In this document: piece after piece, positions 57,240 to 64,000 of the stretch | Position numbering within the stretch: the stretch's first letter is position 1 | How the letters are laid out: each line of letters begins with the position of its first letter | Assembly (NCBI GenBank): GCA_022508895.1 | Contig: JAFLUH010000001.1 | Location: 1-64,000 of the forward strand | Length of the DNA stretch: 64,000 nt | Source of the DNA: Oscillospiraceae bacterium | GTDB lineage: Bacteria > Bacillota > Clostridia > Oscillospirales > Ruminococcaceae | Direction of reading: 5' to 3' | The notes under the pieces: model-generated | Database searches by the model: none | Told to the model about the DNA's origin: nothing | The model's input: the letters and a program-made list of their open reading frames with translations, nothing else | Translations under genes and position numbers: made by a program

Positions 57240-58649
57240 TTAAAAGTCAAAGTAAAGAAATGGGTTATAGCTTGCGTCTGCCAGATATGCGGTGGAGAGC
57301 ACCAATATGGCAAATTTTACTATTGGCGTAGAGTAATTGATAATAAGCGGAACCCTTGTTTTTGCCCAATCGATAAGCTTCTTAAACAGGTCGGTGCAGG
57401 CAAATGCAGCGATAACCAGCATCAAGCCGTAATTCAAAAGCAAGTAGAACGCCTGATCATCTGCAAGCACACCTGTTCCGCCAAACATTGAGCCGATATA
57501 ACCGAAAGCAGTTGGAAGATCCTTTGTGGTAAAGAGCACCCAGCCCAAAACTACCAGGAACATGGTATAGAACCATGAGAAAAACGACGGTATCTTGTCC
57601 AGCAGCTTTCCGAGGAACAGCTTTTCGAGTATTATGACCACTCCGTAAAGCACGCCCCACAAGATATAGTTCCAGCTTGCGCCGTGCCAGATGCCCGTCA
57701 GCAGCCACACCACCGCAAGGTTGAATACCGTGCGCTTCATTCCTTTTCTGCTGCCTCCGAGAGGGAAGTAAACATAGCTCTTGAACCATGCGCCAAGCGT
57801 GATATGCCATCTGCGCCAGAATTCGCTTATGCTCTTTGACTGGTACGGATAGTCGAAGTTCTGAGGGAAATTGAAGCCCATCATCTTGCCCAATCCGATC
57901 GCCATATCCGAGTAGCCTGAAAAATCAAAGTAAATCTGGAAGGTATATGCAATTATTCCTATCCATGCGGTAAGCACCGACAACTCTCCCGTATCTATCA
58001 CTTTGACCGTATCCCATAGCAGACCTATATTGTTTGCTATAAGAACCTTTTTTCCCACACCGGTAATGAATTTTGTTATACCCTCATACAAGCAGTCCAG
58101 ATCGATAGTTCTGTTGTCCAGCTCTGCCGCAATGTCGTCATAGCGGACGATAGGACCTGCGACGATCTGCGGAAAGAGGGTAACGAATGCGGCAAATGAA
58201 ATGGGGTTCTTTTGAACCTTGATCTTCCTTTTGTACATATCGATAGTGTAAGACATGGACTGGAAGGTGAAGAAGCTGATACCTATTGGCAGGGGAAGTA
58301 CGTGTGCAGGGTCATAGAATGCTGTTCCGAAAATTGCGTCTATGTTCTCCAATACAAATCCGCCGTACTTAAACACGCCGAGAAGCCCCAAATTCATAAG
58401 CAGTGACACAATAAGGCACACTGTCCTTACTGCCTTATTGCTGTCAAATTTGTGGATCAGCAATCCCGCCGTGTAGTCTATCAGAGTAGAGGCTATCATT
58501 ACCAGAACATATAAAGGCTCTCCCCATGCGTAGAAAATAAGTCCGCTGATCAGTATGAACAGGTTTTTAAGCTGCTTTGGAGAGATATAATATATGACCA
58601 GTACGATAGGCAAAAATAAAAACATGAAGGTCAGACTTGAAAAAACCAT
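57240..58649 (-). CDS. MBOAT family O-acyltransferase (AlgI/DltB-like)
   Basis: LPIGISFFTFQSMSYTIDMYKRKI; FWRRWHITLGAWFKSYVYFPLGGSRKG; LTGIWHGASWNYILWG. Confidence 0.95.
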   Translation of the reverse strand: MVFSSLTFMFLFLPIVLVIYYISPKQLKNLFILISGLIFYAWGEPLYVLVMIASTLIDYTAGLLIHKFDSNKAVRTVCLIVSLLMNLGLLGVFKYGGFVLENIDAIFGTAFYDPAHVLPLPIGISFFTFQSMSYTIDMYKRKIKVQKNPISFAAFVTLFPQIVAGPIVRYDDIAAELDNRTIDLDCLYEGITKFITGVGKKVLIANNIGLLWDTVKVIDTGELSVLTAWIGIIAYTFQIYFDFSGYSDMAIGLGKMMGFNFPQNFDYPYQSKSISEFWRRWHITLGAWFKSYVYFPLGGSRKGMKRTVFNLAVVWLLTGIWHGASWNYILWGVLYGVVIILEKLFLGKLLDKIPSFFSWFYTMFLVVLGWVLFTTKDLPTAFGYIGSMFGGTGVLADDQAFYLLLNYGLMLVIAAFACTDLFKKLIDWAKTRVPLIINYSTPIVKFAILVLSTAYLADASYNPFLYFDF

Positions 58650-58694
58650 TTCAGATTTCCTCTCTTTTTCTTTATTTTTATAATAAATCAGAAT

Positions 58695-59117
58695 TTACCG
58701 TTCTGTCTGCTCAGTCATAATTCCCCAACGAATCCCAAATCTATCAACAAAAACAACCCGACAAGAACTGTAATGTGTAGCTTCCATCTGATATATTGTC
58801 TTGCTTCCTTCTTTCATGATCTCATATGCTCTTTGTACTTCTTCCTTTGTATCATACATAATAGTGAGAAAATTTGAATAGCACGTCTGAAATTCAATAT
58901 CCACATTGTCGCTCATAATGATTCTTTGATCGCCTAATACAAGCTCCGCATGATAAATATATTCTTTTTGATTTTCTTTAGGTAGCAGATTGTATTTAGG
59001 GTCATTGGCTTCTCCGTATGTGATCAGGCAACTTATCTTTCCGTTAAATGCCTTTTCATACATTTGAAGTGCTTCCCGACAATTCCCGCCGAAATTCAGT
59101 GTAGGTACAATATCCAT
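58695..59117 (-). CDS. VOC family (PhnB-like) protein
   Basis: PTLNFGGNCREALQMYEKAFNGKISCLITYGEA. Confidence 0.88.
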   Translation of the reverse strand: MDIVPTLNFGGNCREALQMYEKAFNGKISCLITYGEANDPKYNLLPKENQKEYIYHAELVLGDQRIIMSDNVDIEFQTCYSNFLTIMYDTKEEVQRAYEIMKEGSKTIYQMEATHYSSCRVVFVDRFGIRWGIMTEQTER

Positions 59118-59178
59118 TTTTGTTCTCCTTTTCTGTAAATCCCGATTTATTTTATTATCGGAACAAAACGGCTTTTTG

Positions 59179-59769
59179 TTATTGCCCAATGCTTTTGACA
59201 GCTTCTTCATACTCCTCGACGGTGAACATAGAATTAAGCACCTCAAGCAATGCCCCTGTGGAAAGCATAGCAGGAAGTGACAGCGCTCTCAGCAGCTTCT
59301 TTCTTTTTTCGGCGGAATCGGCTTGCCCGATAAATCCATCGTCATATAGCCTTATCCTTGTTACCACTTCATTTTGACCCCGTTCAGTACTGTCAACCGT
59401 AACGCCTGCTTTTACAAAGGCTTCTATAAGTATCTTTGACGGTATTCCCTCAACGCCTATTTTTCCTTCCTTTGACGGAGCGACCTTGCGTTTTTCCTTG
59501 CCGAAAATATCGGGTATATATACGTTTGTGATTTTACCTTTTTGTGTGCACCCCTTTATATAATTGCGTATCTTAAAGCCTGCGCTGTCACTGTCAGTAA
59601 GCACTATCACGCCGTCTTTTTCCGCAAGCCCTTTTATGAGTGCGATTTTTTCCTTATCCTTGAATACCGAAAAACCATCTGTTGTTATTATCAAAGCGTC
59701 GATTATCGATGAGAGCTTTATTTTGTCGTATTTGCCTTCGACTATCACAGCTTGTTTCAAATGTATCAT
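59179..59769 (-). CDS. Toprim-domain protein, ribonuclease M5-like
   Basis: KQAVIVEGKYDKIKLSSIIDALIITTDGF; VIVLTDSDSAGFKIRNYI. Confidence 0.85.
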   Translation of the reverse strand: MIHLKQAVIVEGKYDKIKLSSIIDALIITTDGFSVFKDKEKIALIKGLAEKDGVIVLTDSDSAGFKIRNYIKGCTQKGKITNVYIPDIFGKEKRKVAPSKEGKIGVEGIPSKILIEAFVKAGVTVDSTERGQNEVVTRIRLYDDGFIGQADSAEKRKKLLRALSLPAMLSTGALLEVLNSMFTVEEYEEAVKSIGQ

Positions 59770-59786
59770 TGTTACTGCTCTTTTCG

Positions 59787-60812
59787 TTACATAAGCTTTA
59801 GTACCGTTTCTTCCATCAAGACTCTTTTATCAATATTAGCGGATTTGCATTTTGCATCAGCTTCAAATATGATCTGCATATTCCGCCTCAGCATATCCAT
59901 ATCCATTTTGGCAGCTTCGTTGTATTTTTTTGCGGCAAAGGACGCTTTTCCTTTGCTGTACCCGAAATCGGCAGCTACCTGCTGTGGGATCACATCGGCG
60001 TTTTTTGCCGCCTTTGCGTAATAATATTCTGCGTATGCAGATGAAAGTGCAGGCAGAAGCTCTACGGGGTCTGCCCCCTGCTCAAACAGCTCGTCCAATA
60101 AACTGAAAGCCTGACTTTTATTTCCTGCCGTCATTGTGTTTACAAGAGCATAAACGTTTGTTTCCAGCTGCTTAGCCACCATTGTGTCGATGATCTCTCT
60201 CGTTATCTCCTGCCCCTCAGCCACATAACAACAAAGCTTGGTGCTCTCGACAGAGGCAAGATTCATATCACAGCCGGTTATCTCCGCCAGATATTCCGCA
60301 TTTGTAGGGGAAATAAGCCTTTTTTGCTTTGCAGCCTTTTTTCTGATAAGCTCACCTACCTGCATTTTGTTCAATTGATCAAACTCGCACACACAGGCGT
60401 GCTGTTTTATGTCCTCAAAAAGCTTTTTCGCTTTTTGTGTGCGTGGGGAAAAATTAAAGCCTGTAAGGTAAAAAACAAGTATCGTGGTATCCGGAACTTT
60501 TTTTATAAGCTGAGTAAATCCTTCCGCTTCCTCGTCAGAGATTTTATCAGGGTTAAAATCATTCACCATTATTACCCTGTGATCCGCAAAGAAGGGAAGC
60601 GTTTCTACATGATCTGACAGCATTGACATATCCGGATTTCCGTTAAGCTCCAGCAGGTTTATATCGACCTGCCCATCGCCTAATGCTTTATTTTTTATGC
60701 GTTTTGCGTAGGTCTGCGTCAAAAAGCTTTCTTCTCCGTACAAAAAGTAAACCGAAAAAAACTTTCCGCTTCTTATATCCGCATTAAGCTGTGCTTCGGT
60801 AACTACAGGCAT
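59787..60812 (-). CDS. holA: DNA polymerase III subunit delta
   Basis: FFSVYFLYGEESFLTQTYAKRIK; ETLPFFADHRVIMVNDF. Confidence 0.92.
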   Translation of the reverse strand: MPVVTEAQLNADIRSGKFFSVYFLYGEESFLTQTYAKRIKNKALGDGQVDINLLELNGNPDMSMLSDHVETLPFFADHRVIMVNDFNPDKISDEEAEGFTQLIKKVPDTTILVFYLTGFNFSPRTQKAKKLFEDIKQHACVCEFDQLNKMQVGELIRKKAAKQKRLISPTNAEYLAEITGCDMNLASVESTKLCCYVAEGQEITREIIDTMVAKQLETNVYALVNTMTAGNKSQAFSLLDELFEQGADPVELLPALSSAYAEYYYAKAAKNADVIPQQVAADFGYSKGKASFAAKKYNEAAKMDMDMLRRNMQIIFEADAKCKSANIDKRVLMEETVLKLM

Positions 60813-60822
60813 TTTGTTTTCC

Positions 60823-62841
60823 TCATATCTTCATTTTCTGCAAAAATCCGTTTTTGTTCACGAAGTATTCCGCTGTTTCGTAGTAAAGGTTTATGATTTC
60901 CATATTGTCCGATACAGTTCTCCTGTTTGAGCAATACACCATTCCGGAAAGAGCAGGTATATTTTTCTTATAGCCGTATATTACGCATATACTGTCATCA
61001 ACAGGTTCGGCAGCGGGCGAAATTGTAAGTGAAACACCGCTTATATCGACAGTGCTGTAGTTTTCATAGCTATATAGATTCAGCCATTCTCCGATAGAAT
61101 ACTGTTTATCATATATATCGGGGGTTGAAAATACCTCACACGGTATCTCTTCAAATGCACGAATATTGTTGTTGGTGCTTTCCATTAGCTTCATAACAGA
61201 AATCCCATCCAGAAACTCTTTTTGCAAGAAATCGTTTATGTATTCACATATATCCTGCGAATCGTCGCTTGCCACAACGCATACGTCAGCTCCTTCGGCG
61301 ACTATAACACAGACGTCGTCTCCGTCTGAATACATATATAGCTTTGTTTTATCCAAATCATACAGTTTCATGGCAGTAACACTGCCAACCAATACGCAAA
61401 CCGAGATCCCCACAGACATTGCCGTTCGCTCGGGACTTTTGAAGCAGAAGTATATCACCGTAACAAAAATGACTGCAGCGACGCAGATCACACTTATAAA
61501 GTTATAGTCAAGGCTGATATAGCTGTATTTAAAACCGCCGAAGAAATTTATCACAGCTATCATCGCCTTAGCACACAGACCTGCAGCGAACATCAGTCCT
61601 GTTCCCGACGCAAAGACAAGCACAAACAACGCCACGCATACAAGAGCAGGGAAGAATAACGGGTACAGCAGCATATTCATTAAAATGCCGACGATTGAAA
61701 ACCCGCCGAAAAAAGCACAGCTCAAAGGGAATGTACACATTGTTGCACAGGCTGATCCTATAACGGCAGTTTTAAGCGATTTAAAACGGTCCGATCGTAA
61801 TTTTCTGCAGAAAAACGGCGATACGACGCCGATGCCGAAGGTCCCTGCCAGTGAAAGCAGCAGACCGGCGTCAAGACAGGCATAAGGATTAAACAGCGTT
61901 ATAGCGAGTGCTGCCAAGCCCATTGAATTGAGGGTGCTGCCTTTTCTCATAAACGGCTCGGCGCCGTAATATACAATAAGCATTATCCCTGCTCGTATAA
62001 CCGAAACCGACATTTTGAAGAATACGATAAAGCCGACTATCGTTATGGCAAGGGTGACGAATTTCAGTATCCTGTGATTTTTCATCGGAGACAGCGAGAT
62101 AAGCAGCATAAGAATATGTGAAATTATCGTCAGATGCATACCTGATACAGCCGTGAAATGACTTATACCGGCTCTCTTTATATTATTTGACAGCGAATCT
62201 GACAACCCCGACTTATCACCCAAAAACATAGCCTTCAGCAGATCGCCCTCATCGCCCGGCAGATACGACTTTATCCTTTCGCCGATATAATCGCTGTATC
62301 CGATAATAAGCTCTTTTATGTTAAATGAATCATCATGTGTGATCTCAATGCCTGAAGAAGCAGTGGCTTTCAGAAATATCCCTTTTGTCTTGTAGTAGCT
62401 TTCTTCCTCAAAATCAGCGTTGTTTGTCATTACCGACAGCTTCCCGCTGAATCTTATAATATCTCCCACAGAGCAATCCACGTCGGTTGAAAACAAGGTA
62501 ATAGAGGTATTTACCCCATTTATATCAGCGTTTATTATGTAGGAAGCGGTGTCGTTGGAATAACGTCTTATTTCGGATATCCTTCCATCTATTTCCACCG
62601 TTTCTCCATCAAAAGCGACTATCGGCTCATAAATCAATACGGTATATATACCGTATACCGAAACGGCGAGGAATGCAGTAAAGAATACAACGGCAGCGGT
62701 TTTCTTTTTCAGAAAAAACACAATAAGTGCAGTGGTAAGAAATACCGCAGATACCGCAAAGACAAAAGGTACATCAAAAAATGTAGCACAAATAAGACCT
62801 GCAAGGTAGGAAAAACCTATTATGCCTAATTTGTGTTTCAT
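60823..62841 (-). CDS. comEC: ComEC/Rec2 family competence protein, with C-terminal domain lacking obvious MBL motifs
   Basis: LLKAMFLGDKSGLSDSLSNNIKRAGISHFTAVSGMHLTIISHIL; start 62841 from MKHKLGIIGF. Confidence 0.88.
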   Translation of the reverse strand: MKHKLGIIGFSYLAGLICATFFDVPFVFAVSAVFLTTALIVFFLKKKTAAVVFFTAFLAVSVYGIYTVLIYEPIVAFDGETVEIDGRISEIRRYSNDTASYIINADINGVNTSITLFSTDVDCSVGDIIRFSGKLSVMTNNADFEEESYYKTKGIFLKATASSGIEITHDDSFNIKELIIGYSDYIGERIKSYLPGDEGDLLKAMFLGDKSGLSDSLSNNIKRAGISHFTAVSGMHLTIISHILMLLISLSPMKNHRILKFVTLAITIVGFIVFFKMSVSVIRAGIMLIVYYGAEPFMRKGSTLNSMGLAALAITLFNPYACLDAGLLLSLAGTFGIGVVSPFFCRKLRSDRFKSLKTAVIGSACATMCTFPLSCAFFGGFSIVGILMNMLLYPLFFPALVCVALFVLVFASGTGLMFAAGLCAKAMIAVINFFGGFKYSYISLDYNFISVICVAAVIFVTVIYFCFKSPERTAMSVGISVCVLVGSVTAMKLYDLDKTKLYMYSDGDDVCVIVAEGADVCVVASDDSQDICEYINDFLQKEFLDGISVMKLMESTNNNIRAFEEIPCEVFSTPDIYDKQYSIGEWLNLYSYENYSTVDISGVSLTISPAAEPVDDSICVIYGYKKNIPALSGMVYCSNRRTVSDNMEIINLYYETAEYFVNKNGFLQKMKI

Positions 62842-62875
62842 ATAAGAAAGCCTATCTCCCTCCGGTATATTTATT

Positions 62876-63217
62876 TCAGCACAGCTCTGTTTTGAGCTTT
62901 GCGCCGCCAAGAAGATGGAAATGCAGATGACGTACAGTCTGTCCGCCGTCGCTTCCAACGTTGGTAACGATCCTGAAGCCGTTGTCCAGCTTTAACTCTT
63001 TGGCAAGCCTTGAAGCAACCGCAAATATCTTTGCAACAACGGCGGTATTGCTTTCGTCCAGTTTATCTGCACCGTCGATATGTTTTTTCGGAATTATCAG
63101 AATATGAATCGGAGCCATAGGATTTATATCCTTGAAAGCAAGCACCTCGTCGTCCTCATAAACCTTTTCCGACGGTATCTCACCCGCAATTATCTTACAA
63201 AAAAGACAGTTTTCCAT
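62876..63217 (-). CDS. HIT family protein
   Basis: CLFCKIIAGEIPSEKVYEDDEVLAFKDINPMAPIHILIIPKKHI ... GGQTVRHLHFHLLGG. Confidence 0.97.
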   Translation of the reverse strand: MENCLFCKIIAGEIPSEKVYEDDEVLAFKDINPMAPIHILIIPKKHIDGADKLDESNTAVVAKIFAVASRLAKELKLDNGFRIVTNVGSDGGQTVRHLHFHLLGGAKLKTELC

Positions 63218-63229
63218 TTTTACCTCCGT

Positions 63230-64000
63230 TTAATCCTTCAGCATTTCCTCTGCAATGCTCTTTACCGTCAGCAGAGCCTCATCTATCTTGGTAATATCGC
63301 CGATGCCTGACATGGCCATATCAGGCTTACCTCCGCCCTTGGCGCCGGTCATTTCGGCAACCTTACGAACTATCTGTCCTGCATTTGCGCCCTTTGCAAC
63401 GGCTTCGGGACTGCATGAGCATACGAAGTTGCCCTTGCCGTCGCTTACGCCAGCCAGAACCGCAATATAATTGCTTTCCTTGCTCTTTATACCGTCCACG
63501 GCCTTGCGAAGATTGTCGCCGGTAGTGCCGGTGAGCATAGCGGTAACTATTTTTATTCCCTTAACTTCTTCCAGATTGTCATACAGCCCCTTGAGCTGAG
63601 AAGAGGATATCTGCTCATTCAAACGGTCTACCTCCCGTTTCAGCTCATGTACCTCGGACTGCAGGCTTTCGCAGCGGCTTACAATAGCGCTGTCACTGGA
63701 CACCTTCATAATAGAGCCTATTTTTGCAAGCATCATATTCATCGCATTAAATGCTATAATGACTTCATGACCTGTGATAGCCTCGATACGTCTTACTCCG
63801 CTCGCCACAGAGGTCTCAGTGATTATCTTGAACAAGCCTGCTTGTGCAGTGTTGGTAAGGTGAGTACCGCCGCAGAACTCCGTAGAAAACTTGGGAACGG
63901 AAACTACTCTTACGATTTTTCCGTATTTCTCGCCGAACAGTGCCATAGCGCCGCGCTTCTGTGCTTCCTCAATAGGCAGCTCTTCGGTGATAACGGGAGA
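63230..64000 (-). CDS. alaS: Alanine--tRNA ligase, C-terminal part (truncated by window end)
   Basis: FSTEFCGGTHLTNTAQAGLFKIITETSVASGVRRIEAITG; C-terminal MTGAKGGGKPDMAMSG; frame stays open to 64000. Confidence 0.93.
   Translation of the reverse strand, partial: SPVITEELPIEEAQKRGAMALFGEKYGKIVRVVSVPKFSTEFCGGTHLTNTAQAGLFKIITETSVASGVRRIEAITGHEVIIAFNAMNMMLAKIGSIMKVSSDSAIVSRCESLQSEVHELKREVDRLNEQISSSQLKGLYDNLEEVKGIKIVTAMLTGTTGDNLRKAVDGIKSKESNYIAVLAGVSDGKGNFVCSCSPEAVAKGANAGQIVRKVAEMTGAKGGGKPDMAMSGIGDITKIDEALLTVKSIAEEMLKD

Overview
This 64 kb window is chromosomal DNA from a low-to-mid GC Firmicute, most likely a Clostridia member of the Ruminococcus/Oscillospiraceae type. That call comes from gene content and codon style, not from a database search. 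It is mostly housekeeping: tsaD, ssrA, tmk, mltG, dprA, nth, tadA, tex, queH, the rpmG-secE-nusG-rplK-rplA and rplJ-rplL blocks, ilvB-ilvN-ilvC, holA, comEC and partial alaS. Accessory parts are a LytTR two-component system with two uncharacterised ORFs, a Bce-type TCS plus ABC exporter, a GLUG-repeat surface protein, a DHHW/MBOAT acetylation pair, an intracellular-looking GH5 enzyme and four tRNAs. I saw no CRISPR array, transposase, integrase or rRNA. The strongest unexplained signals are: (1) two diverged copies of a four-helix structured element directly abutting the 3' ends of tRNA-Leu(TAG) and tRNA-Trp, with compensatory changes in the helices; (2) 9-bp direct repeats with a 21-bp period and identical spacing to the -10, upstream of both the LytTR TCS and the adjacent two-gene operon; (3) leader-peptide/RBS-sequestration architectures ahead of corA and of a methyltransferase gene; (4) a small insertion at the ssrA 3' end with a duplicated terminator; (5) a tRNA-like leader upstream of a zinc-ribbon gene. 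All pairings and coordinates were read by eye. Folding and homology searches are still needed.
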